Position numbers and translations under genes: made by a program. Source: an uncultured Collinsella sp. (lineage in GTDB: Bacteria; Actinomycetota; Coriobacteriia; Coriobacteriales; Coriobacteriaceae). Taken from it: DNA of 39,015 bases. The notes beneath the pieces were generated by a model that saw nothing but the letters and a program-made list of their open reading frames with translations, was not told the DNA's origin and searched no databases. This document shows, piece by piece, positions 9,160 to 17,651 of this stretch; position 1 is the stretch's first letter; each line of letters begins with the position of its first letter. Location of the stretch: the NCBI GenBank assembly GCA_958421655.1, contig CATZMG010000010.1, positions 1-39,015 of the forward strand. Direction: 5' to 3'.

Positions 9160-9200
9160 AGAGGGGGCTGTTCCGCCAACGCGGGACAGCCCCCTCTTTT
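9160..9200 (+). terminator. Terminator after htrA
   Basis: AGAGGGGGCTGT (9160-9171) is an exact inverted match to ACAGCCCCCTCT (9186-9197), followed by TTT. Strong intrinsic terminator. Confidence 0.88.
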
Positions 9201-9381
9201 CCCATTGATCCGTTGGGGACGGGCAAACGGATTATTAAGAAATGGCAAGGGTATGGGTTGATCGCGCGATCCACCCCGGTCTGGCCGCTGCCGATTCGGT
9301 GCGGTTTGAGACCGCTATTCGGCCCCGTTGCGACTGGTGGTACTCTAGTATCCGTTTGAAATCGATCGAAGGAGTGCCGCT

Positions 9382-11610
9382 ATGGAGCAATCGAGGCTGT
9401 TTGGTGACGGCGTGGACATCGATACCGAAACGCCCGCGAGTGCGGATACCGCTGCACCGGCCGATGCCCGTGCCCAGGCGGCAGCGCGTGCGGCCGAGCT
9501 GCGCCACGAGCTCGATTACCATGCCTATCGCTACTACATGCTCGATGCGCCCGAGATCACGGACGCCGCCTTTGACAAAATGCTCGTTGAGCTGCAGGAA
9601 ATCGAGGCCACCTACCCTGATTTGGTGACGCCCGACAGCTATACCCAGCGCGTGGGCGGCTACGTGAGCGAGCAGTTTACGCCGGTCACGCATATGGCAC
9701 GCATGTATTCCATGGACGATGCCATGGATCTGGATGAGCTCGACGCGTGGCTCCAGCGCGCCGAGGACGCGCTCGGTGCCGGCAGCGTCACCTATACCTG
9801 CGAGCTTAAGATCGACGGTCTGGGCGTGGCCCTGACCTACCAAAACGGAACTTTCGTGCGCGCCGCCACGCGCGGCGACGGCACCACGGGCGAGGACGTG
9901 TCGCTCAACGTGCGTACCATCAAGGATGTGCCCATGCACCTGTCCGAGCCGGCGCTCGCTCGTATGGGCGCCGACCGCGAGCGTACCATCGAAGTACGCG
10001 GCGAGGTCTACATGCCTAAGGGCAGCTTTGTTCGTCTGAATGAAGAGGCCGATGCCGAGGGCCGCGACCCCTTTGCCAACCCGCGCAACGCCGCCGCCGG
10101 CAGCCTGCGCCAAAAGGACCCCAAGGTCACGGCGCGCCGCGATCTCGCTACCTTTATCTATGCCATCGCCGATACCGACCCGCTGCACGTCCACAGCCAG
10201 CGCGAGTTCCTCGATTGGCTACGTAGCGCCGGTTTTAGTGTCAACCCCAACGTGGCTCGTTGCGCTACGCCGGCCGAGGTCCACGAGTTCTGTGCCCAGG
10301 CGCTCGAACACCGCGGTGACCTGGATTATGACATCGACGGCGTGGTCGTAAAGGTCGACAGCTTTCAGCAGCAGCTCGACCTGGGCTTTACCGCCCGCGC
10401 GCCGCGCTGGGCCATTGCCTTTAAGTTCCCGCCCGAGGAAAAGCAGACCGTCCTGCGCGAAATTCGCATCCAGGTGGGCCGAACCGGTGTGCTCACGCCG
10501 GTCGCCGAGTTCGACCCGGTGACGGTTGCCGGCTCCACCATCGCGCGCGCCACGCTGCACAACATCGACGAGATCCGCCGCAAAAACGTGCGCGAGGGCG
10601 ACACCATCATCGTGCACAAGGCGGGCGACGTGATCCCCGAGGTCGTGGGCCCGGTGCTCGATAAACGCCCGGCCGATTCGGTCGACTGGCACATGCCCGA
10701 GGTCTGTCCCGTGTGCGGTAGCCCCGTGGTCCACGAGGACGGCGAGGTCGCTTACCGCTGCGTCTCCATCGACTGTCCCGCGCAGCTCAAGGAACGCCTG
10801 CTCCACTGGGTGAGCCGCGGCTGCATGGACGTCGACGGCCTAGGCGACGAGATCGTCGACAAGATGATCGCCGCCGGCCTGATCCACGACGTCGCAGACT
10901 TCTACCAGCTCACGGTCGATGACATCGCAGGTCTGGACACGGGGCGCACCTATGCTAGCTCCAACAGCAAAAAGGGCGTCAAGAAGGGCGACCCCATTCC
11001 GGTAGGCCTCAAGACGGCCGAGAAAATCATCGCCGAGCTCAACAAGTCCAAGAGTCAGCTGCTCGGCCGCGTGCTGTTTGCCCTGGGCATCCGCCACGTG
11101 GGCAAGAGCGTGGGCGAGGTCATCGCCGAGCGATTCCTGTCGATTGACAAGCTCATCTTGGCGAGCGAAGAGGACATCGCCGAGTGCGAGGGCATCGGTC
11201 CCAAGATTGCGGCGAGCGTCAAGCAGTTCCTGGCCGTGCCCGAGAACCTTGCCGTACTGGAGCGCCTGCGCCAGGCGGGCCTGTCGCTCGAGGTCGACTT
11301 GGGCGCCGCTCACGCGCAAGCCGCAGCCGACGCTGGCGTGGCAGGCGAGCTCGCCGACGCACAGCCACTCGCGGGTCTGACCTTCGTGCTGACAGGCACG
11401 CTCGTCAACCGCACCCGCGACGAGGCGGGCGCGGCGCTCAAGGTGCTCGGCGCCAAGGTTTCGGGCAGTGTTTCAAAGAAGACGAGCTATCTGGTCGCCG
11501 GTCCCAAGGCAGGCTCCAAGCTCACTAAGGCCGAGCAGCTGGGTGTGCCCGTGTTGGATGAGGCGGCACTTGAACAGATTTTGGCGACGGGTAGGGTCCC
11601 GGAGGCATAA
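9382..11610 (+). CDS. ligA: NAD-dependent DNA ligase
   Basis: 742-residue replicative DNA ligase that seals nicks using NAD+. Order: a non-conserved N-terminal extension of ~33 residues rich in Ala, Asp and Thr, domain Ia (HELDYHAYRYYMLDAPEITDAAFD, NAD-binding Tyr pair), adenylation domain with the nucleophile Lys143 in ELKIDGLG, RGDGTTGEDV, and GEVYMP, OB fold, four-cysteine zinc finger at about 442-463 (CPVC ... CVSIDC), helix-hairpin-helix repeats (FALGIRHVGKSVGEVIAE, ECEGIGPKIAASV), and a C-terminal BRCT domain from about 665 (LAGLTFVLTGTL). GAAGGAG stands before the ATG. The ~70-residue excess over many LigA proteins comes from the N-terminal tail and a Ser/Lys-rich insert near 515-530. 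Firm call. Confidence 0.97.
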   Translation: MEQSRLFGDGVDIDTETPASADTAAPADARAQAAARAAELRHELDYHAYRYYMLDAPEITDAAFDKMLVELQEIEATYPDLVTPDSYTQRVGGYVSEQFTPVTHMARMYSMDDAMDLDELDAWLQRAEDALGAGSVTYTCELKIDGLGVALTYQNGTFVRAATRGDGTTGEDVSLNVRTIKDVPMHLSEPALARMGADRERTIEVRGEVYMPKGSFVRLNEEADAEGRDPFANPRNAAAGSLRQKDPKVTARRDLATFIYAIADTDPLHVHSQREFLDWLRSAGFSVNPNVARCATPAEVHEFCAQALEHRGDLDYDIDGVVVKVDSFQQQLDLGFTARAPRWAIAFKFPPEEKQTVLREIRIQVGRTGVLTPVAEFDPVTVAGSTIARATLHNIDEIRRKNVREGDTIIVHKAGDVIPEVVGPVLDKRPADSVDWHMPEVCPVCGSPVVHEDGEVAYRCVSIDCPAQLKERLLHWVSRGCMDVDGLGDEIVDKMIAAGLIHDVADFYQLTVDDIAGLDTGRTYASSNSKKGVKKGDPIPVGLKTAEKIIAELNKSKSQLLGRVLFALGIRHVGKSVGEVIAERFLSIDKLILASEEDIAECEGIGPKIAASVKQFLAVPENLAVLERLRQAGLSLEVDLGAAHAQAAADAGVAGELADAQPLAGLTFVLTGTLVNRTRDEAGAALKVLGAKVSGSVSKKTSYLVAGPKAGSKLTKAEQLGVPVLDEAALEQILATGRVPEA

Positions 11611-11616
11611 TGATTT

Positions 11617-11650
11617 GTTGAGGAACTGCGCAGAGGCTCAGTTCCTCAAC
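11617..11650. terminator. Hairpin between convergent ligA and small lipoprotein gene
   Basis: GTTGAGGAACTG (11617-11628) and CAGTTCCTCAAC (11639-11650) form a perfect 12-bp stem with a 10-nt loop. It directly follows ligA and overlaps the TGA of the minus-strand gene, so it could end transcription from both sides, though neither side has a strong T-run. Confidence 0.65.
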
Positions 11651-12032
11651 ATCTCCTTATAGTGTTTGCCTGTTCAATTTCGATATCGTTTCCCTCGTAT
11701 GATCCAGATGCATCTACCGACTCAAAGCGTGAGTAGGAAACTCTTGTCCCAACTTTGATTTGGGAAAGCTTGTCTTTGATTCGGCCAGATGAGGGGAATG
11801 TAATCCGGGTTTGCTTTCCAGCGTCGGTGTAGCGGGGACTGTTGTCTGTTTGGATTACGAGTTCCGTTCCCTCAATAGAATGAACGCTGCCGGCTCCAAA
11901 GACAAGGTAATCATCTCCTCCGCTATAGCGGGCTCTATCTGTGCATGAAGAAACGGATGCAAACATAGCGAAAATCACCAATATCGTAACCAGGGCAAAG
12001 GCCGTGGTGCCATAGCATTTTGATGGTGCCAT
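11646..12032 (-). CDS. Small predicted lipoprotein, partner of the second cysteine peptidase
   Basis: 128 residues from the ATG at 12032; a TTG at 12044, overlapping the peptidase stop, is an alternative start and neither has a convincing ribosome site. A hydrophobic segment (TAFALVTILVIFAMFASVSSC) ends in VSSC, an acceptable lipobox, so the mature protein is probably a lipoprotein starting at that Cys; otherwise it is a membrane-anchored protein. The rest is a small beta-rich domain (GSVHSIEGTELVIQT, GTRVSYSRFESVDASGSYEGNDIEIEQ). It follows the second peptidase in the same way as the gene at 6547-6900 follows the first, with a loosely similar arrangement (hydrophobic anchor, PSG-R-K motif, then a strand pair). 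No family recognised; role inferred only from linkage. Confidence 0.6.
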   Translation of the reverse strand: MAPSKCYGTTAFALVTILVIFAMFASVSSCTDRARYSGGDDYLVFGAGSVHSIEGTELVIQTDNSPRYTDAGKQTRITFPSSGRIKDKLSQIKVGTRVSYSRFESVDASGSYEGNDIEIEQANTIRRC

Positions 12033-12037
12033 CCGGT

Positions 12038-13210
12038 TTACCAAAAGACTGTTCCGTTCAATTTGACCATATTGGGCGTTGCATAGTTAATCGCTCGGGG
12101 ATAAGTGTTCCATCCGTCGAATACTTCGAGCCACTGCAGTTCGATGCCAGAGCTTCCATTATGCCCAGTAAAATAGCCAGTTACCGTGACTGTATGACCT
12201 GATAGCTCGACGGACCCTTCACTGTTTCGGCTGTTGATCCACATATGATACAAGCCGATATTCCCTTGATCGATAGTTGCTCTGTACTGAGCGAATTGAG
12301 GCTGATAACCGAAAAATTGAGTATTAAGTGCTCTACCCTTTTGAGCGGCAAGACTTTTAAACGGAACAATTCCATCTGGGATGATTGTGCTTCCGTACTC
12401 GACGCCCTGATCATTGGTCTTATACGTTGTTGTGCCAGTGACGTTCCATATTTCTTTATAATAATCGGGATTAAATTGATTAGCGTTTGAACTGGTGAGA
12501 CCGTAATGCATTGATACAGCGTACAAGGCAGAAACGACGCATGCATACTTATTAGTGCGGGCTTCAACTAATGATTCCGAGACTCCTCGGAACGGTATTC
12601 CGTTTAAATCGTCTATTTGGAAATGCAACATCAAGTCATCTTCATTGATAATGACTGCATCCCATGAAGTTGGGTTATTGCTTTGAGGTGTTATACCCTT
12701 TTCGGTGACAATCGGGACAGACCGTATATTGTTATAGTTGGTTACACAGTCTCTAGTTCCTGGCACCAAAGTTCCATATTCAATATCGTTGTACGAAATT
12801 AGTACGGTTGGGTTTGTGGCCTGTTGGCCGGAATAAGTTGAAATGGCGTTTGATAGAGAAGCTGAAATCGGAAGAATGGTATCGCCGAGGGTTATCTCCT
12901 TCAGAAGCCCAGGATATGATGCGTCAAGTATTAAATAACCGTAAGGGCTTCCTTCCCTTGTGACACTGATTTCATAGCCACAGATAAGGCCGATTTGTTG
13001 GCATACGGGAACGATTTGCTCGATCTCTAAGTTCGCGGATCCGTCGACGATGGGTAACAGGGAAAGCGCGTAGTCTTGTGCTAGGTCTGATGTAAAGGCG
13101 ACGGATGAGTTTGAGTCGGCAGCGAATACTCTTGTTGGGCGTGACGCGGATAAGCCGATGATCGAGGCTAGGCCGAGAAGAAACGAGCGACGTGATTGAA
13201 CTCTGGGCAT
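12038..13210 (-). CDS. Tat-exported C39-like/papain-like cysteine peptidase homologue
   Basis: 390 residues, paralogue of the protein at 5430-6557. The N-terminus MPRVQSRRSFLLGLASIIGL holds a canonical twin-arginine motif (SRRSFLLG) and a cut site near VFAAD, so export is probably folded via Tat, unlike the Sec-type signal of its paralogue. Pro-region-like part: ICGYEISVTREGSPYGYLILDA. Catalytic candidates: Cys224 in KYACVVSALYAVSMHY, His339 in SGHTVTVTGY, Asp365 in EVFDGWNTYPRAI. Shared blocks also include EIWNVTGT/ELWQLSGT and QYRATIDQGNIGLY/SFRATADSGNLSIF. AGGAG precedes the ATG. Composition is AT-richer than ligA or the MerR gene on either side. Identity of the fold is inferred from motif order; activity and target unknown. 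Confidence 0.68.
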   Translation of the reverse strand: MPRVQSRRSFLLGLASIIGLSASRPTRVFAADSNSSVAFTSDLAQDYALSLLPIVDGSANLEIEQIVPVCQQIGLICGYEISVTREGSPYGYLILDASYPGLLKEITLGDTILPISASLSNAISTYSGQQATNPTVLISYNDIEYGTLVPGTRDCVTNYNNIRSVPIVTEKGITPQSNNPTSWDAVIINEDDLMLHFQIDDLNGIPFRGVSESLVEARTNKYACVVSALYAVSMHYGLTSSNANQFNPDYYKEIWNVTGTTTYKTNDQGVEYGSTIIPDGIVPFKSLAAQKGRALNTQFFGYQPQFAQYRATIDQGNIGLYHMWINSRNSEGSVELSGHTVTVTGYFTGHNGSSGIELQWLEVFDGWNTYPRAINYATPNMVKLNGTVFW

Positions 13211-13258
13211 AATGTCTCCTGCCTATGGGGGGCAATATGCTGTCATTTTATTTGCTAC

Positions 13259-13287
13259 ATAATACAATCTAATTCGGATTAAGGTAA
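13259..13287 (-). promoter_or_regulatory. Possible promoter of the second peptidase unit
   Basis: On the minus strand TTACCT (13287-13282) is followed after 17 bp by TATTAT (13264-13259), in an AT-rich gap between the MerR gene and the peptidase start at 13210. The -35 is poor; the -10 and spacing are good. Confidence 0.4.
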
Positions 13288-13318
13288 ATGGATGGAATTG
13301 CTCGATAAATGGTAGTGA

Positions 13319-14158
13319 TTAGCGGACCGGTATCGCGATCCTCGTCACATACGCCCCCGGGTCGTCGCTGATGATGTCGTCAATCAGCGCGATCTCGCGC
13401 GATGGACCGGCGGGTGTCAGGTTATGTTCGCGCATATAGCCGAGCAGCTGCTCGTAGCGTGGGACTGCTTGCCCGTGCGTGCCGCGAAAGCTTATGGTCA
13501 GGCAGCGCGCGGCGGGTCGCACCTCGACGTCGCCCACGTACTTATCGGTGTCATCGAGCAGCAGAAAGACCTCGTCGTAGCCGTCAAAGTCGCCGGCGGC
13601 GAGGCGTTCGGCGCCAATCCCGACGCCCAAGTTGCCCAGAAAGACAAAGGTCTCGTGCTGGCCCTTCTGCAGTTGACGAATTTGCCACTCCAGTGCATAG
13701 GCGTCGGTAGGGTTGACGCGTTCGCGCAACACGGCGCAGCGAAGCTCGGGCGCATCGATTATGCAAATGGTATCGAGCTCGGTGTTCAAGGCGTCGTGCA
13801 GCAGGGCAAGCCGGTTATCGATCTTGCGCGATACACGCTCCAGCTCGCGGCGCTTGCGCTCTATGAGTTCCTGCTGCTGAGCCAGCTGCCGCTGCATAAG
13901 GTCCACATCGCGCGTGGTCACAAACTCACGGATTTGCGCGAGCGGCAAGTCGAGAACACGCAGGTGGCTGATGGTGTTGAGGGTGGAGAGCTGCCGCGAT
14001 CCGTAGTAGCGGTACCCACTCGTCGGATCGATGTGCGCCGGGTCCAGCAAGCCCATCTGCTCGTAATGACGCAGCGTGCCCACGCTCAGGTTAAACAGGC
14101 GCGCCACCTCGCCAATGCGGAGCAGACCCTCGGTATGTTCAGTTGGCGAGTCGGTCAT
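13319..14158 (-). CDS. MerR-family regulator with GyrI-like effector domain (BmrR/BltR type)
   Basis: 279 residues. The N-terminal winged helix reads LLRIGEVARLFNLSVGTLRHYEQMGLLDP ... SGYRYYGSRQLSTLNTI, followed by a long coiled coil (RQLAQQQELIERKRRELERVSRKIDNRLALL) and a C-terminal domain of ~150 residues with the beta/alpha pattern of GyrI-like drug-binding domains. MerR proteins of this kind sense small lipophilic cations or similar compounds and activate an efflux gene by untwisting a promoter with a 19-20 bp spacer. Such a promoter is present upstream of the MATE gene, which precedes this gene by 57 bp on the same strand, so the two form an autoregulated efflux operon. Effector unknown. 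Confidence 0.88.
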   Translation of the reverse strand: MTDSPTEHTEGLLRIGEVARLFNLSVGTLRHYEQMGLLDPAHIDPTSGYRYYGSRQLSTLNTISHLRVLDLPLAQIREFVTTRDVDLMQRQLAQQQELIERKRRELERVSRKIDNRLALLHDALNTELDTICIIDAPELRCAVLRERVNPTDAYALEWQIRQLQKGQHETFVFLGNLGVGIGAERLAAGDFDGYDEVFLLLDDTDKYVGDVEVRPAARCLTISFRGTHGQAVPRYEQLLGYMREHNLTPAGPSREIALIDDIISDDPGAYVTRIAIPVR

Positions 14159-14214
14159 GGGGCCGCTCCTTTCGGTAAAAAGCAGGGGAGGGGCGCCAGG
14201 CTCGCGTTGCCCCG

Positions 14215-15561
14215 CTACGCTACCAACTTGTCAAAAGCCCCACGCCGGTTGAGCACGGTAAACGCGACAACACAGATGACTGCCGACAAAATCGATCCGC
14301 ACGGCGAGGCGATGCCCATGGGAAACAACGTATCGGAATAGGCGTTCGACAGCAGCCAGGCGCCGGGCACGCGAATGAGCGCCACCGCCAGCACGTTGTG
14401 CGCAAAGCCGATGTAGCTCTTGCCATATGCAGCGAAAAAGCCACTAAAGCAAATGTGGATGCCGGCAAAAATCGCGTCGAAAATGTAGCTGTGCATATAG
14501 CCGGTGCCGGCGGCGACTACCGCGGGGTCCTTAGCAAAAAAGCCGATAAACGCCGGCGCCACCAGCCACATCAGCACCGTGATCAGGCAGCCGTACACCA
14601 CCGAGATCGTCATGGCGTCCTTGAGCACCTGACGCGCGCGGTCGCCCTTTCCCGCGCCGGCGTTTTGCGCCGTGAGTGCGCTGACGGTGGCGCCCATGGA
14701 ACTCGGCACAATGAACAAGAAGCTGATCATCTTCTCGATCAGGCCCACGGCGGCGGCGTCGACGAGCCCTCGGTGGTTGGCGATGACGGTGATAAACATA
14801 AACGCCACCTGGATGCAGCCGTCCTGCACGGCCACAGGCACGCCGATCTTAAGAATGCTGCCGAGCACCTCGGGCTGGGGGCGCAGGTCGCTGCGCTTAA
14901 CATGGATGTTCGTGCGACGGCTCTTGAGCCACACGAGCGCGAGGGCAACGCTGGCCGTCTGGGCGGTTACCGTGCCGAGCGCCGCACCCACGGGGCCGAG
15001 CCCCATGTGCCCGATAAACAGAAAGTCGAGCGCGATGTTGATGATGCATGCCACGCCAATCACGTACATGGGCGAGCGCGAATCGCCCAGGCCGCGAAAG
15101 ATGGCCGAGAGGATGTTGTACGCGGCGATAAAGGGAATGCCCATAAAGCAGATACGCAGGTAGGCGGCGGTTCCTTCGACCGCTTCGGCCGGCGTGCCAA
15201 TGAGCGCCACGATCTGCGGACACAATGCGAGCAGGACAGCGGCCAGCACCACCGAGACACCCATAAAGAGCGTGATGGTGTTGCCGATGGCGGTCTCGGC
15301 GCGGTCAAACCGACGCGAACCCACGGCGTGGCCGACGATAACCGTCGTTCCCATGGCCAGGCCCACGAGCGTCACGGTAATGATATAGAGCGTCTGCGCG
15401 CCGTTGCCCACGGCGGTGATGCCGGCGGCGCCGCTAAACTGCCCCATCATGTACAGGTCGGCCATGCCGTAGAGCATCTGCAAAAAGTACGAGAGCATAT
15501 AGGGCAGGGCAAAGACCGCGATGGTCTTAAGGACATTGCCGCGTGTGAGGTCGTGTTCCAT
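14215..15561 (-). CDS. MATE-family multidrug/toxin exporter
   Basis: 448 residues with about twelve hydrophobic helices, the usual MATE length. The start MEHDLTRGNVLKTIAVFALPYMLSYFLQMLYGMADLYMMG is typical of NorM/DinF-like members: helix 1 with the ALPYM motif, then D in MADLYMMGQ and GNGAQTLY. Two homologous halves are visible (second half from about KRSDLRPQPEVLGSILKIGVPVAVQ). Expected to expel cationic compounds in exchange for Na+ or H+. The frame stays open 79 codons upstream but that stretch is not MATE-like and covers the promoter, so I start at the ATG at 15561; its ribosome site is weak. First gene of the MATE-MerR operon, divergent from an ABC exporter. Confidence 0.9.
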   Translation of the reverse strand: MEHDLTRGNVLKTIAVFALPYMLSYFLQMLYGMADLYMMGQFSGAAGITAVGNGAQTLYIITVTLVGLAMGTTVIVGHAVGSRRFDRAETAIGNTITLFMGVSVVLAAVLLALCPQIVALIGTPAEAVEGTAAYLRICFMGIPFIAAYNILSAIFRGLGDSRSPMYVIGVACIINIALDFLFIGHMGLGPVGAALGTVTAQTASVALALVWLKSRRTNIHVKRSDLRPQPEVLGSILKIGVPVAVQDGCIQVAFMFITVIANHRGLVDAAAVGLIEKMISFLFIVPSSMGATVSALTAQNAGAGKGDRARQVLKDAMTISVVYGCLITVLMWLVAPAFIGFFAKDPAVVAAGTGYMHSYIFDAIFAGIHICFSGFFAAYGKSYIGFAHNVLAVALIRVPGAWLLSNAYSDTLFPMGIASPCGSILSAVICVVAFTVLNRRGAFDKLVA

Positions 15562-15601
15562 GGGCGGGGCTTTCTGGCTTGGTCTGTTTACGTACCAGTG
15601 T

Positions 15602-15632
15602 AGTGAAAACCCTACAACGATTGTAGAGTCAA
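15602..15632 (-). promoter_or_regulatory. MerR-type promoter/operator of the MATE-MerR operon
   Basis: On the minus strand TTGACT (15632-15627) and TTCACT (15607-15602) are 19 bp apart, and the spacer is filled by the palindrome CTACAA-N3-TTGTAG (15612-15626). An over-long spacer with a dyad between -35 and -10 is the hallmark of MerR-activated promoters. Confidence 0.7.
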
Positions 15633-15733
15633 GGTTTGTGTTGGCGGCCGGGAGAAAAAAGTCACGCTCGCGTTCATTTCCAATTGAATACAGGGGCGCG
15701 TCCTGCGAGCTTGGTGCCTGCACTAGCCTTGCA

Positions 15734-15745
15734 GAAATCGATTTC
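15734..15745. promoter_or_regulatory. Perfect 12-bp palindrome upstream of the ABC exporter promoter
   Basis: GAAATCGATTTC is self-complementary and ends 7 bp before the -35 at 15753. Its core AATCGATT also matches the LacI-family pattern AANCGNTT and recalls the sites at 1911-1936. A regulator site is likely; which regulator is unknown. Confidence 0.5.
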
Positions 15746-15752
15746 GGAACAC

Positions 15753-15781
15753 TTGACACCGCCGCACGGCGCGCCATAATA
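15753..15781 (+). promoter_or_regulatory. Sigma70-type promoter of the ABC exporter operon
   Basis: TTGACA (15753-15758) and CATAAT (15775-15780) with a 16-bp spacer, or ATAATA with 17 bp. The -35 is a perfect match and the -10 matches five of six. The first ABC gene starts about 40 bp downstream. Confidence 0.75.
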
Positions 15782-15821
15782 CGTGGGTTTGCGAACAACG
15801 TTTGATGGGGGATGAACCTGC

Positions 15822-17651
15822 GTGCGCAATCTCAAGATTTTGTTTTCCTATCTGGGGGCATACCGCCGCGATGCCATGCTCGGCGTGCTCTTTGTGACGG
15901 CCGAGACGGCGCTCGAGCTGTTTATCCCGGTCATCATGGCAAATATCATCGACGTGGGCGTGCCCGCGGGCGACATCAACTATATGCTGTTGCAGGGCAC
16001 GTATATGTTGATATGCGCTGCATTTTCGCTGGTACTTGGCTTGGGCTATGCGCGCACGTCTGCCCGCGTTGCCTCGGGGCTGGGCGCTAACCTGCGCGAG
16101 GCGGAGTATCGCAAGATTCAGGCGCTCGCCTTTGGCAATCTGGACAACTACGATGCCAGCTCGCTCGTCACGCGCATGACCACCGATATCACCGTCATCC
16201 AAAACGCCATCGGCAACGGCTTTCGCCCCATGGTGCGCGGCCCCGTGACGCTCATCGTCGGCTTGGTCTATGCGCTGGTGCTGTCGCGTCCGCTTGCTAC
16301 GGTATTCGCGATCATCCTGCCGGTGTTGGCGATCGTACTGGGCGTTATCACCTATCGCGTCAGTCCGCTTTACCGCCAGCTGCAGACCTCGATGGACCAT
16401 CTCAACGGTGTGGTGCAGGAGGACCTCACCGCCGTGCGCGCCGTCAAGGCGTACGTGCGTGCCGAGCACGAGGAGGCCAAGTTCGATGCCGTCAATACCG
16501 AGCTTGCGCGCACCGCGACGAATACCTTTGGCAACGCTGTACTCAACCTGCCGGTGTTTCAGCTGTCGATGTACGTGGCGGCGCTTTCCATTCTTTGGAT
16601 CGGCGGTCGCATGATTCTTGCCGGCGAGCTCGGCGTGGGCTCGCTCACGGGCTTTATGAGCTATGTGCTGCTGATCATGAACTCGCTCATGATGATTTCC
16701 AACGTGTTTTTGCTGCTCACCCGCGCACTTGCCAGCGTGGAGCGCATCTCGCGGGTGCTCGACGAGCGTTCGCTTATTCAAGCGCCCGACGCTGCCGCTG
16801 CCGTGCACGAGGTGGCCGACGGAGGCATCGAGTTTCGCGACGTGTCGTTTAAGTACCGCGCGGATGCTGCCGAGGATGTGCTCGAGCATATTGACCTTTG
16901 CATTGAGGCGGGCTCCACGGTGGGCGTGCTCGGCGGCACGGGCTCGGGCAAGAGTTCGCTTGTGCAGCTGATCGCGCGCCTGTACGACGCCACCGAAGGC
17001 GCCGTGCTCGTGGGCGGGCGCGATGTGCGCAATTACGACCTGGTTGCCCTGCGCGACGCCGTGGGTATCGTGCTGCAAAAGAACGTGCTGTTTACGGGTA
17101 CCGTGCGCGAGAACCTGCAGTGGGGCGCGCCCGATGCCACCGACGAGGAGCTGCTGCGTGCCTGCCGGGCGGCATGCGTGGACGAGTTCCTGGATCGCAT
17201 CGGCGGACTGGACGGCGAGTTGGGCCAGGGCGGTGCCGGCGTCTCGGGCGGACAAAAACAGCGTCTGTGCATCGCGCGTACGTTGCTCAAACATCCGCGT
17301 GTGCTCATCTTTGACGATTCGACCAGCGCGGTCGATATGGCGACCGACGCCAAGATTCGTGAGCATATTGCTCAGATTCCCAATACGATGGTGATTGTCA
17401 TCGCACAGCGCATTGCGAGCGTCATGGATGCCGACCGCATTATTGTGTTGGACGACGGTCGTGTCCACGGCGTGGGCACGCACGAGGAACTGCTGGCGGG
17501 CGATAGCATCTACCAGGAGATTTACGCCTCGCAGATGGAGTTCGCGGGGAACGCGGACACCGGCGACGGCTGCGACGATGGCTGCGCGAATGATCCGTTT
17601 TCCTGCGTTCCCAGCGGATCGCCCTTGGAAGGGGGTGAGCGCCATGCCTAA
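15822..17651 (+). CDS. ABC exporter half-transporter, degenerate-site subunit
   Basis: 609 residues: a six-helix type I exporter domain (about 1-320) followed by an ATPase domain. Walker A is GGTGSGKSS (near 372), the signature is VSGGQKQR, and Walker B reads VLIFDDSTSAVD, where the usual catalytic Glu after the Walker B Asp is Asp. The switch His is also replaced (VIAQRI instead of xIAHRL). Those two changes mark the non-hydrolysing site of heterodimeric exporters such as BmrC/BmrD and TM287/TM288, and the next gene supplies the canonical partner. Start taken at GTG 15822, giving MRNLKILFSYLGAYRRDA; GATGGGGGAT lies upstream. The substrate cannot be predicted; the divergent MATE-MerR operon suggests drug or toxin export. 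Confidence 0.92.
   Translation: MRNLKILFSYLGAYRRDAMLGVLFVTAETALELFIPVIMANIIDVGVPAGDINYMLLQGTYMLICAAFSLVLGLGYARTSARVASGLGANLREAEYRKIQALAFGNLDNYDASSLVTRMTTDITVIQNAIGNGFRPMVRGPVTLIVGLVYALVLSRPLATVFAIILPVLAIVLGVITYRVSPLYRQLQTSMDHLNGVVQEDLTAVRAVKAYVRAEHEEAKFDAVNTELARTATNTFGNAVLNLPVFQLSMYVAALSILWIGGRMILAGELGVGSLTGFMSYVLLIMNSLMMISNVFLLLTRALASVERISRVLDERSLIQAPDAAAAVHEVADGGIEFRDVSFKYRADAAEDVLEHIDLCIEAGSTVGVLGGTGSGKSSLVQLIARLYDATEGAVLVGGRDVRNYDLVALRDAVGIVLQKNVLFTGTVRENLQWGAPDATDEELLRACRAACVDEFLDRIGGLDGELGQGGAGVSGGQKQRLCIARTLLKHPRVLIFDDSTSAVDMATDAKIREHIAQIPNTMVIVIAQRIASVMDADRIIVLDDGRVHGVGTHEELLAGDSIYQEIYASQMEFAGNADTGDGCDDGCANDPFSCVPSGSPLEGGERHA

Noticed and set aside
14398..15603. 401-codon plus-strand frame opposite the MATE gene
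   Set aside because: Antisense shadow, rich in His/Arg/Asp/Ala, hydrophilic throughout and overlapping a clear transporter gene.
15723..17645. 640-codon minus-strand frame opposite the first ABC gene
   Set aside because: Antisense shadow with His/Arg-rich low-complexity composition; the plus strand has Walker A, signature and Walker B motifs.
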